Assembly (NCBI GenBank): GCA_028696915.1
Contig: JAQVGB010000006.1
Location: 1 to 25,398 of the forward strand
Reading direction: 5' to 3'
DNA from: Candidatus Dojkabacteria bacterium
GTDB lineage: Bacteria > Patescibacteriota > Dojkabacteria > SC72 > JAFGCJ01
Length of the DNA stretch: 25,398 nt
Part shown: in pieces, positions 15,282 through 23,394 of the stretch
Layout: the number at the start of each line of letters is the position of its first letter
Numbering within the stretch: the first letter of the stretch is position 1
Made by a program: the position numbers and the translations under genes
Notes under the pieces: generated by a model
Database searches by the model: none
What the model was told of the DNA's origin: nothing
The model's input: only the letters and a program-made list of their open reading frames with translations

Positions 15282-15883
15282 TCGGGTCGCCAGGAACGGA
15301 GCACACACCTCCTTCTTCTTCACAGTTTCTAAGTCCGTTTTCCTGGCACAGGAAAGAAGGGGCCTTAGGCTTCTTCCGGCAACTTGCCATCCCGGGAGGC
15401 TGGACGGAGGCAGTTCTTACGGAACGAACCGAAACGATGATCGCAGAGTTGGAAGCACTCAGGGAGTCAAGAATAGCATTACAGCAATATGATCAAGCAG
15501 ACACACGTGAACGATGTGCCGAAGTGCCGGATTACCTGAAGGATCACGGCTCAAACGCACGATTTAAAAAGATCCCCGAACTCGCCCAGCAGATCCTCCA
15601 CATTTTCATCAGGAGAATAGCTAACCGTAAGCCGGATCGCGTTACCCTGCTGACAGAACACAGCGCGTTTACAAGCACTATCGCAAAATCACGCGTGCAC
15701 GGATGGCAAGCCTCTCCGGTAACCTGGGAGTACTCGAGTGGATTTGTGCAAACAGGACCAGACGATCAATCACATCTCATCGTCACCTGGGACCAGATCA
15801 TGGAACTTGAAACATTCTTTGAGATGCACATTAGTAGTTGCAGACAGCGGCTGGGAAATGCACAGCCAGTCGGGGCATCGTAG
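15278..15883 (+). CDS. hypothetical protein, 201 aa
   Basis: I do not recognise this protein. It is soluble and mixed in composition, with no signal peptide or membrane helix. Notable stretches are WTEAVLTERTETMIAELEAL, RFKKIPELAQQILHIFIRR and HLIVTWDQIMELETFFEMH. The GTG start overlaps the preceding stop, consistent with coupling. An alternative start is ATG 15437 (148 aa), and the stretch before it is less convincing as protein. A perfect 7-bp hairpin (15339-15355) lies within the first 80 bases of the frame. The gene ends 20 bp before tRNA-Val, which runs the opposite way. Confidence 0.5.
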   Translation: MIGSPGTEHTPPSSSQFLSPFSWHRKEGALGFFRQLAIPGGWTEAVLTERTETMIAELEALRESRIALQQYDQADTRERCAEVPDYLKDHGSNARFKKIPELAQQILHIFIRRIANRKPDRVTLLTEHSAFTSTIAKSRVHGWQASPVTWEYSSGFVQTGPDDQSHLIVTWDQIMELETFFEMHISSCRQRLGNAQPVGAS

Positions 15884-15903
15884 GAAACTATCGGTTGGCG
15901 GAT

Positions 15904-15977
15904 TGGACCCTGCTGGAATCGAACCAGCGACCTTACGAATGTGAATCGTACGCTCTAACCAGCTGAGCTAAGGGTCC
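15904..15977 (-). tRNA. tRNA-Val (anticodon CAC)
   Basis: The minus strand forms a 74-nt cloverleaf: acceptor GGACCCT/AGGGTCC, D arm with AGCTCAGCTGGTTAGAGC, anticodon stem TACGA/TCGTA around TTCACAT giving anticodon CAC, and T arm CTGGTTCGATTCCAG. The discriminator is A, and ATC follows, so CCA is not encoded. It lies 59 bp after the hydrolase stop on the same strand. I found no strong promoter of its own in that gap, so it may be co-transcribed. Confidence 0.93.
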
Positions 15978-16036
15978 GAACACCGGTATGTACTGCAAAA
16001 TTTCCCACTTCCCATACCTGCCCTTCAATCACCGAT

Positions 16037-16867
16037 CTATTTTACCCTGAGGATCAACGTTTTGCCAACATTTCCCAAAAACGATTCCGCCGCCTGATAT
16101 ACCTTCATGACCGCATCATGCGGCCCAAAGTGTCCACCGTGAGGAACCAGCAAGATCTCACACGTCTCGCCTTTGTTCTCTTTGGCATACACGTAGTTCC
16201 GTTCCGACACAAACGGGTCCTTCGTCCCCCATACCCCAAGCATCTCAACAGAAGGATTAAGCATGTACCGATCATTTACAATCATTTCGAGAATAGACCG
16301 GGCCGACAGAAGGTCAAATTTCGACATAGCCCTCGCATCCTGCCGGTCCAGCGGTGTCCCGATCAATCGCGACAATACTCTCAAAACGATTTGTCTCGTG
16401 AGAACTTTGTACACATACGGATTAACACGCTTCAGCGCGGAAACAATAAGCCTGGCTCTCCCGCCGAGAGCCTGCTCTCCGCCCATGACCGGACTGCCCC
16501 ACACAACCAAGCCCCTCACACGTTCATCGCCGGGAAACAACTCTCCATACTTCGCCGCTATCAGACCTCCCATTGAAAACCCGAAGATCACAACGTTATC
16601 GAGGTTCAGAACGTCAATAAGATCCTTCACATACCGCGCGAAATCTCCCATGTTTTGAATCCCCGACAACGGAATTCCATTATGCCCCGGCATGTCGGGC
16701 GCAATACACCGAAAGTTCTGCTTCCATCGTTCAATAGCGGGCACCGCCCATGTCTTGTCTACCGCAATACCGTGAAGAATAAGAACTGCAAGCTGCCCAC
16801 TACCTTCATCGTAGAATTTGTACGACCTGCCTCGGTGCTCGATAAGGAGCTGTTCATATGCGGCCAT
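16037..16867 (-). CDS. alpha/beta hydrolase
   Basis: This 276-aa cytoplasmic enzyme has a complete alpha/beta-hydrolase triad. LILHGIAVDKTW provides the HG oxyanion-hole region, GFSMGG is the nucleophile elbow (Ser98), GVWGTKDPFV carries the acid (Asp217), and VPHGGHFG the base (His246). APDMPGHNG after strand 4 is also typical. A cap region (about 125-190) is helical and basic. Family members include esterases, lipases and peptidases; the substrate cannot be inferred. ATG 16867 lies 2 bp after the stop of the zinc-ribbon gene, so the two form an operon. Confidence 0.88.
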   Translation of the reverse strand: MAAYEQLLIEHRGRSYKFYDEGSGQLAVLILHGIAVDKTWAVPAIERWKQNFRCIAPDMPGHNGIPLSGIQNMGDFARYVKDLIDVLNLDNVVIFGFSMGGLIAAKYGELFPGDERVRGLVVWGSPVMGGEQALGGRARLIVSALKRVNPYVYKVLTRQIVLRVLSRLIGTPLDRQDARAMSKFDLLSARSILEMIVNDRYMLNPSVEMLGVWGTKDPFVSERNYVYAKENKGETCEILLVPHGGHFGPHDAVMKVYQAAESFLGNVGKTLILRVK

Positions 16868-16869
16868 GG

Positions 16870-17292
16870 TTATTCGTCATCCGAATCAAGAGATCCGACG
16901 GCCGCATCGAAGTCCAATCCGTCACTTTCTTCTTCTCCAAGTGAGCCGGCCGAACCTCCTTCTCCATGAAAAATATCGCCAAGATTTCCACTTTCAATCA
17001 GTTCGTCCACGTCGTCCTCGCTTTCAGAACCAGCTGAAACCACATCTCCGATATCGTCCGGATCTCCAGCCCTATCAACAACCACATCGACATCAGTCAC
17101 CACTTCGTCCTTACTACGCTCGACGACCTTTTCCACCTTCATAGGTGTGTCACAGTTCATGCAATAGATAATCTTTTCGTCCTCCTCGCCACAGTTCGGA
17201 CATCTCAAAAAAACAACGTTCACTTTTTGCTCAGCGACAGGGACCTTTTTGACCTGTTTGCGTGGTGGTTTTGATTTTTTCTGACGTGCCAT
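16870..17292 (-). CDS. zinc-ribbon protein with acidic C-terminal tail
   Basis: This 140-aa protein has three parts: a basic N-terminus (MARQKKSKPPRKQVKK), a four-cysteine zinc ribbon (CPNC at 31-34 and CMNC at 44-47), and a long Asp/Glu/Ser-rich tail (60-140) likely to be disordered. The charge split suggests a nucleic-acid or ribosome-associated protein that could also bind basic partners, but I do not recognise a named family. It has its own promoter 5 nt upstream of its ATG, despite following secA by 112 bp, and is coupled to the hydrolase downstream. Confidence 0.65.
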   Translation of the reverse strand: MARQKKSKPPRKQVKKVPVAEQKVNVVFLRCPNCGEEDEKIIYCMNCDTPMKVEKVVERSKDEVVTDVDVVVDRAGDPDDIGDVVSAGSESEDDVDELIESGNLGDIFHGEGGSAGSLGEEESDGLDFDAAVGSLDSDDE

Positions 17293-17297
17293 ATTCT

Positions 17298-17306
17298 ATA
17301 TTAGCA
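17298..17306 (-). promoter_or_regulatory. extended -10 promoter of the zinc-ribbon gene
   Basis: Read on the minus strand, TGCTAATAT is a TGn-extended -10 whose hexamer ends only 5 nt before ATG 17292. The predicted start falls on the start codon itself. TTGCGC, a weak -35, lies 16 bp upstream. The rest of the 17293-17404 spacer after secA holds no other feature I can support, and no clear terminator. Confidence 0.5.
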
Positions 17307-17404
17307 CAAATCAACTCAGGCGCAACAGTTTTCCATGAGGTTGAAGATGCCGGTATTCAAGAGAAAAAATACGTTACATACATCGTAAATCCGCCGTGGT
17401 CACC

Positions 17405-20400
17405 CTATCCATATTTCGGATAACAGCACTTCTTATACTTTTTTCCACTGCCGCATGGACAGGGGTCATTTCGTCCCACTTTCTGTGCATTCACAACCGT
17501 TTTTTGTTTCGAAACCGCACCGGGACGGGTATCGACCTGCGCCACGGGGACCGCCGGGGAACGTCCTGCAGACGCATTCCCTCCGGACAGGGCCTTCACC
17601 GGGACCGGCAGGGATGCGGAAGTCAGATCTTCCTTTTCCGCTCTCGCTTTCTGCAGATCGGACTCCGGAGCCTGCCTGACGGCACGAACTTTGAAGAACG
17701 TCATCGAAACGCCTTTTTCAATTTCTTTCAGTAGCGTGTCAAACAATGAAAATCCCTCGTTCTTGTACTCGATCAGAGGATCACGTTGAGCATATGACCG
17801 AAGGTCAATACCATGGCGCAAATCGGTCATCATGTCCAAATGATCGACCCACAACCGGTCTATCGTCTGCAGAATGAGCACACGCTCAACATTGGTGACC
17901 GCGGCATCACCCATGGTCAGGATATGGATAACGTACGCCGCAAAAAGCACCTCGTACAGGATCCGTCTCTGGGCATCCGGCTGCGGCTCCTCATAAAATA
18001 GCTTCTCCACCGTTTTCCAGTCATCGTATCCAAGTTTCTTTGCCGCGACTTCAGCGAGTTCGACAGGCACAATATTCAAAAATGCGGCCAAAATGTTCCT
18101 CTGCTCCATATCGTCGATCGCCGCATCGTCTTTTGTCTGCGATGCGATAACGAAGTCCACCTGCAGAAGGGCAAGCCGCAGTATCCAGAGCCTCAGCGGG
18201 CGGCCAAGCTCTTCATTGCTATCCGGGAATTCCACATTCCACGTCGTCGAATCCTTCATAGACACACTGCGCACCAGCTCGAACAACGTATCAGCCACCT
18301 CCTGTTTGAAAAAGTTCCAGTCGAAGGAAATGTCCGAAAGTTTCCGAGCGGTATCCGTACCATCATCTTTCGGCGCCATGCTCAAAATAGTCAGGATCCT
18401 CCGGCGGAGGTCATAAATAATTTCCCTCTGCTGGTTTAGCACATCGTCGTACTCGACAAGGTGTTTGCGGATATCGAAGTTGTGCGCCTCGACACGTTTT
18501 TGCGCCGCCTCGATCGACCGGCCGATCAAACCTGCCTCGATCGGCATGTCCGAATCCATCCCGACCCGTGCAAGAATTCCACCCATCGCATCTCCCCCGA
18601 AAATACGCATCAAATCATCCTCAAAGGAGATATGGAAGCGTGAACTGCCCGGATCCCCCTGGCGTCCGGAACGACCCCTGAGCTGATTGTCGATCCGACG
18701 CGACTCATGGCGTTCCGTTCCAAGAACATGCAAACCTCCAAGTTCCACCACTCCGTCTCCCAGCGCAATATCCGTGCCGCGGCCAGCCATGTTCGTAGAA
18801 ATCGTCACGTGGCCCTTTTGCCCCGCCTGCGAGACAATCATAGCCTCACGCTGATGGTTTTTCGCGTTCAACACCTCATGCGCGACACCCTCTTTTTTGA
18901 GCATATCCGAAAGAAGCTCCGAGTGCTCGACCGACGTCGTACCGACAAGGACAGGCCGCCCGGTAGCGTTGACTTTCTTGATCTCCTGCACCACTGCCTT
19001 AAACTTGCCTTCCCGGGTCCGGAACACGACATCGGGAAAATCCTTACGGACAACCGGCTTATTGGTGGGGATGACGATGACTTCGAGCTTGTAAATTTTG
19101 GCAAACTCTTCAGCTTCGGTCAACGCAGTCCCTGTCATTCCCGACAAAGACGAGTACAGCCTGAACAGGTTCTGGAATGTGATCGTCGCAAGTGTTTTCG
19201 ACTCCCGTTTCACCTCGACACCTTCTTTCGCTTCGATTGCCTGATGCAAACCCTCGCTGTACCGCCGTCCGGGAAGTACACGTCCCGTGAACTCATCCAC
19301 AATCCTGATCTCTCCATCCTGCACCAGATAATGGTCGTCGCGCTTGTACAGCTCCTTTGCCTTCAGCGCATTATCGAGATGATGCACGAATGCATAGTTC
19401 TCCCAGATATTGGGCACATTCAGCATCTTTTCCACCCGCTCGACACCGGGGTCGGTCAACGTCACCGAGTGCGCCTTCTCGTCCAGAAGATAATCTTCAT
19501 TAAGACGTAATGAACCGGCAACCCGCGCAAACTGACGGTACAGCTCGTTCGAATCTTCTGCCGGGGACGAAATGATCAAAGGAGTACGTGCTTCGTCAAT
19601 AAGGATCGAGTCGCATTCGTCAACAATGACGTAGTGGAGGACATCCTGCACCCTCTGCCTGAGATCCCGTGCCATATTGTCACGCAGGTAGTCGAACCCG
19701 AACTCGTTGTTTGTCCCATACACAATGTCACAGGCATACGCCTCCCGCTTCGAACACTGAACAAGATTGTCACCTTTCATAGAGCTCATGAGCAGTCGTC
19801 CCGATTTCTTGATCACGTCATTTCGGTCACTAATGATCTGTTTAGCTTCTTCTCCCTTGATCTTTACGAGCTCAGCGTCCGAAATGAAACGGTACGAGGC
19901 CCCGGGGGTGATAATTCCCACCGTCATGCCAAGCGCGTTGAAAATATGCCCGACCCACTCGCCGTCACGCCGGGCAAGATAGTCATTGACCGTTACCAGA
20001 TGCGCCCCCTTCCCCGTCAGTGCATATAAATACAGAGGAAACACCGCAACGAGCGACTTTCCCTCCCCGGTGAACAGCTCTGTTACATATCCTTTTGAGA
20101 GAAAAATTCCGGCAAGCACCTGCACATCGAAAGCCCGGTGTACGACACTTCTGCGCGCCGCTTCACGAACGACCGAGTATGCTGCAGGGAGAATTGAAAA
20201 CAATTTCGACTGCTCCTCTGCGCGCTCGCGCTCGATATCATCTTTGCGAAGCGGCGGAAGGAACGGATCTCGCAGATCGCGGGCATGCTCGATATCGAAC
20301 TCCAATTGTGACCGGAACGCGTCGGTTCTGCTCCGTAAATCTTCGTCAGACAACTTCTTTATCTCTTCCTCGAGAGCACTGATCTCATGCACAACCGGCC

Positions 20401-20458
20401 ACTGTCGGCTCAACTGCTTTTCATTTGAATCGAAAAACTTCGAGAATATATTCACCAT
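17405..20458 (-). CDS. secA: preprotein translocase ATPase SecA
   Basis: This 1017-aa motor drives secretory proteins through SecYEG. The DEAD motor has Walker A TGEGKS (130-135), TVNDYLARRD, YGTNNEFGFDYLRDNM, and a Walker B variant DECD (280-283) followed by SILIDEARTPLIIS. NBD2 has TNMAGRGTDI and QLRGRSGRQGDPG. The C-terminus is an intact zinc-binding SEC-C tail, DPCPCGSGKKYKKCC. Residues 184-236 form an insertion of roughly 44 residues compared with E. coli SecA, placed just before KREAYA. A second extra-long linker precedes the tail. It has its own extended -10 promoter and a predicted leaderless start. The exported proteins at 2674 and 20554 are likely clients. Confidence 0.97.
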   Translation of the reverse strand: MVNIFSKFFDSNEKQLSRQWPVVHEISALEEEIKKLSDEDLRSRTDAFRSQLEFDIEHARDLRDPFLPPLRKDDIERERAEEQSKLFSILPAAYSVVREAARRSVVHRAFDVQVLAGIFLSKGYVTELFTGEGKSLVAVFPLYLYALTGKGAHLVTVNDYLARRDGEWVGHIFNALGMTVGIITPGASYRFISDAELVKIKGEEAKQIISDRNDVIKKSGRLLMSSMKGDNLVQCSKREAYACDIVYGTNNEFGFDYLRDNMARDLRQRVQDVLHYVIVDECDSILIDEARTPLIISSPAEDSNELYRQFARVAGSLRLNEDYLLDEKAHSVTLTDPGVERVEKMLNVPNIWENYAFVHHLDNALKAKELYKRDDHYLVQDGEIRIVDEFTGRVLPGRRYSEGLHQAIEAKEGVEVKRESKTLATITFQNLFRLYSSLSGMTGTALTEAEEFAKIYKLEVIVIPTNKPVVRKDFPDVVFRTREGKFKAVVQEIKKVNATGRPVLVGTTSVEHSELLSDMLKKEGVAHEVLNAKNHQREAMIVSQAGQKGHVTISTNMAGRGTDIALGDGVVELGGLHVLGTERHESRRIDNQLRGRSGRQGDPGSSRFHISFEDDLMRIFGGDAMGGILARVGMDSDMPIEAGLIGRSIEAAQKRVEAHNFDIRKHLVEYDDVLNQQREIIYDLRRRILTILSMAPKDDGTDTARKLSDISFDWNFFKQEVADTLFELVRSVSMKDSTTWNVEFPDSNEELGRPLRLWILRLALLQVDFVIASQTKDDAAIDDMEQRNILAAFLNIVPVELAEVAAKKLGYDDWKTVEKLFYEEPQPDAQRRILYEVLFAAYVIHILTMGDAAVTNVERVLILQTIDRLWVDHLDMMTDLRHGIDLRSYAQRDPLIEYKNEGFSLFDTLLKEIEKGVSMTFFKVRAVRQAPESDLQKARAEKEDLTSASLPVPVKALSGGNASAGRSPAVPVAQVDTRPGAVSKQKTVVNAQKVGRNDPCPCGSGKKYKKCCYPKYG

Positions 20459-20467
20459 GACAGGGAG

Positions 20468-20476
20468 ATTATACCA
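20468..20476 (-). promoter_or_regulatory. extended -10 promoter of secA
   Basis: On the minus strand TGGTATAAT is a perfect extended -10 (TGn plus consensus TATAAT). It ends 9 nt before ATG 20458, so the transcript would begin about 2-3 nt before the codon. No -35 consensus is present 16-18 bp upstream, as expected for the extended type. Confidence 0.65.
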
Positions 20477-20541
20477 CGGCGCGCAATTTCCTCTGCAGAA
20501 ATATTTCCGTTTAATTTCAGGGAAAAATCATATCCGGCGGA

Positions 20542-20547
20542 TATCAT
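20542..20547 (+). promoter_or_regulatory. -10 box TATCAT of the M23 protein gene
   Basis: TATCAT matches TATAAT at five of six positions and ends 6 nt before ATG 20554. With secA reading the other way, the 95-bp divergent spacer (20459-20553) holds both -10 boxes. No convincing -35 is present. The AAG just before the ATG is too close to act as a ribosome site. Confidence 0.4.
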
Positions 20548-20553
20548 CTGAAG

Positions 20554-23394
20554 ATGAACTCCAACACCGTACGTTTCGTTTTCACAATACTGATATCGGC
20601 GGCTGTCTACAGTCTGAACACAACGTGTGCCCACGCCACGGTCCTGACCCTCCCAATCACCGATGACACCTATGTGCAGACATCCGAGCCTGATATGCCC
20701 GGCACGACTGAGCCCATCTGTCTGGTTGGATACTACCAGCCGGAATGCCCGGACTTCAGCCCTTGGGACTGCGGACCTCACATCTGCCCTTCGTCATACC
20801 GCACTCGTACTTACCTGCACGTTCCTATCCAGGAGCTCACTTACCACGGAATCTATCACGGTGATATCGAATCGGTCAGTCTTCACCTGCACCAGTTCGA
20901 CATGCGGTCGTGGATTTTCTATCCTGTCGAGGTGCACACATTGGGGCGGCAATGGGAAAGCGGAACCCTTACCTGGAACTCTCAGCCATTCATCGGGCCG
21001 GTCGTTGCTACGGTGACAATTTCTCCGTTGATCCCCGTTCAATCGATCGATCTCACTACGTGGGTGCTCGATGTTCTGTCAGGTTCGGCGGAGAATAACG
21101 GCCTTATGCTCCGCGCCTCTCAAGAAAATGGCACATCGAGCACCTTCTACTCGTCTGATTGCAGTAGCGTGTCCCTCCCGGTTCCGTGTGAGGAATCATT
21201 CAAGCCACACCTGTCAGTGATCTACGACGGCAATACACCTCCGGATCCAGCGCACCTGGTAACGCCGCATGAAAATATGGGCTTCGCGTCCCGCACGGTG
21301 GAATTCACCTGGAAGCCAGCAGAAGATGCTGATGACGACACTGTCATGTACAGGCTGGAGATTTTCAGTCCGTCTGACCCTGATACGGCAGTATATGTTT
21401 CGGAATACCTGCCCGAAACCATCCACGCTCATACTTTTTCGCACGATGGAATATACACATGGCAGGTTCGCGCGAACGATCAGCATCCATCCGGGGCCGG
21501 AGTGTCAGTTTCAGACAGACGGACCGTCACGATCGATACGACGCCACCGGATATTCCTGTTCTTGAATCAGAGCCTCAGTACACCGTAGGCGAAGAAAAC
21601 ACCGTGTATTTCGGTTCCGGGACAGAAGGATCGAACGATGAATATCTTTTTCAAGCCTCGGTGTGCAAAGATTTTTCCGGAGAAGTGAAAACCTCGGCAT
21701 GGACCAGAGAACAGTCATTCCTGTTTGACGACCTCGCAGACAATGTCCGATACTATTATCGAGCGCAGGCACGCGACATCCACGGGAACATATCCGAATA
21801 TTCAAGCGTCGAGGCGTCAATTCAGGATGTTTTCTTGAAAATTGAAGGTCTCAATGCTTCTATGTCACCCAAAAACGACAATTCGGACATTACACGCCAC
21901 GTGTCCATATCAGCATCCATAACTGGAGGAATCCAGCCTTGCTGGGATATTCATATGACCAATTCGGACATTTCCTCGCCGCAGGAACCGTCGGTATCTC
22001 TCGCACATGGCTGTGGTTCGGTCATTGACATGCGTATCCCAATTGATACCAATGCTTTCTCTCAATCTGATACTATTTTTATTACCCTCCATGCCACCGA
22101 TATATCAGGTATCTCAGCACAGACATCCCCTGAGAAAATCGCAATCGTCCCAACGAACACTCACGAATCCGGCAAGGATCGTGAACACGAGGACTCACAC
22201 AACCCTGATACCGGACACCACGATACGACCACCGAACCTCAAAGCCCCACGGGACGTGCTCTTTCCGGAAATGCATCCTCCGCTCAACCGGTACACTCGC
22301 CAACGCACACACGCTCATCAAAAGAAACACCGAGCAACAAGCCCACGCCATGGAGCGATGCACCTGTTTTCAAATGCTCCCTGATAAGAAACATCTCAAC
22401 TCTTTCAGTTCAGACACAATCATGTACACCCCCCAAACCGAGGATCAGCTCCATTGCCCACAACGGGACCGATGGAAACGGAATATCCCGGATATCCATC
22501 ACATCGTTTCCGGCATATCCGGTGACCGTGCAGATCACCTATGTCCGCTGTAAACCAAAGTCTTTCTGGGACCCGGGAACGTGGTTTTCCTGCAAACAGG
22601 AAATTATCGGACATACAGCCCGGACCGTTATTCCAGCGATCGAATTCACATACCATACCACTCCACCTATCACGCTGTCTGAATACCGCACCTCCAATCC
22701 GTACAACAACCGCTTTCAGTTAAACCTCTACTCGTTCTCGGACCCGGCGGGAATACAGATCAAGTTACGCAGTGCGTACCGGATATCACTTCAATTTGGG
22801 ACGCGTTGGTCGGACATCTATACAGAATCCCCGTGGTCAGACAAGAAAACAGTTCCCAAAAACGCGCACCCAGTCCCACCGCCACACCCGCTTTCGCCGG
22901 TTGTAGAACTTCCCGTTGGTGTCACCCAGTGGCACGGGTATACGGCATTTCAGCAGCCCCACACCGGCATCGATTTCGGAGTGACCACTCGGGTGATCAC
23001 CTCGCCGGCAGACGGCACTATAGAACGTGTCGGCTGGGACTCCTCCAGCGGACAGTGCCTATCGGGAGGTAATTTCATTAAGATACGGCACGATAATGGT
23101 CTCTACAGTGTCTTTTTCCACCTTCGTGACACAAAGAGTCCCGACGGACAGCTATGGGAAATAGGAAACCGGGTGCAAAAAGGCACGCCTCTCGGCATCA
23201 GCGGAAACACCGGGTCCTGGAACTGCCAGCCGCTCGGCCATCACCTCCACTATGAAATTCGAAGAAACAGCTCGCAAAGCACACACACTGACCCCGTTCC
23301 TTTGACAGCGGTCGATTGGAACAGCATCCCGACCCTGAACTGGCAGGCCTACCCCGGCCGCCTGACGGGCGATAATCCTCATCCGTCATTTTGA
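20554..23394 (+). CDS. secreted multi-domain M23 (LytM-type) metallopeptidase
   Basis: This 946-aa protein has a signal peptide (about 1-28, ending CAHA). Residues 30-225 are a DNRLRE/CBM96-like domain (TYLHVPI, WESGTLTWNSQP, NNGLMLRAS) with several cysteines. FN3-like modules follow at 228-330 and 339-425 (EPQYT...YYYRAQARD...SIQD), then a beta domain to about 535 and a Ser/Thr/His/Pro-rich linker (536-600). A Cys-containing domain (605-760) precedes the C-terminal M23 domain. There the zinc and catalytic residues are complete: HTGIDFG (His803, Asp807), FFHL (His856) and HLH (His897, His899). It would cut peptide cross-links in peptidoglycan or another envelope polymer, tethered by its binding domains. 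The stop overlaps the next gene's ATG (TGATG). Confidence 0.88.
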   Translation: MNSNTVRFVFTILISAAVYSLNTTCAHATVLTLPITDDTYVQTSEPDMPGTTEPICLVGYYQPECPDFSPWDCGPHICPSSYRTRTYLHVPIQELTYHGIYHGDIESVSLHLHQFDMRSWIFYPVEVHTLGRQWESGTLTWNSQPFIGPVVATVTISPLIPVQSIDLTTWVLDVLSGSAENNGLMLRASQENGTSSTFYSSDCSSVSLPVPCEESFKPHLSVIYDGNTPPDPAHLVTPHENMGFASRTVEFTWKPAEDADDDTVMYRLEIFSPSDPDTAVYVSEYLPETIHAHTFSHDGIYTWQVRANDQHPSGAGVSVSDRRTVTIDTTPPDIPVLESEPQYTVGEENTVYFGSGTEGSNDEYLFQASVCKDFSGEVKTSAWTREQSFLFDDLADNVRYYYRAQARDIHGNISEYSSVEASIQDVFLKIEGLNASMSPKNDNSDITRHVSISASITGGIQPCWDIHMTNSDISSPQEPSVSLAHGCGSVIDMRIPIDTNAFSQSDTIFITLHATDISGISAQTSPEKIAIVPTNTHESGKDREHEDSHNPDTGHHDTTTEPQSPTGRALSGNASSAQPVHSPTHTRSSKETPSNKPTPWSDAPVFKCSLIRNISTLSVQTQSCTPPKPRISSIAHNGTDGNGISRISITSFPAYPVTVQITYVRCKPKSFWDPGTWFSCKQEIIGHTARTVIPAIEFTYHTTPPITLSEYRTSNPYNNRFQLNLYSFSDPAGIQIKLRSAYRISLQFGTRWSDIYTESPWSDKKTVPKNAHPVPPPHPLSPVVELPVGVTQWHGYTAFQQPHTGIDFGVTTRVITSPADGTIERVGWDSSSGQCLSGGNFIKIRHDNGLYSVFFHLRDTKSPDGQLWEIGNRVQKGTPLGISGNTGSWNCQPLGHHLHYEIRRNSSQSTHTDPVPLTAVDWNSIPTLNWQAYPGRLTGDNPHPSF

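Noticed and set aside
15339..15355. Perfect hairpin as a transcription terminator for the 14745 gene
   Set aside because: No T-run follows it on either strand, and an open frame continues through it.
18707..19510. 267-codon plus-strand open frame
   Set aside because: It lies entirely antisense to the highly conserved motor region of secA, and its translation is rich in His/Arg with no recognisable domain.
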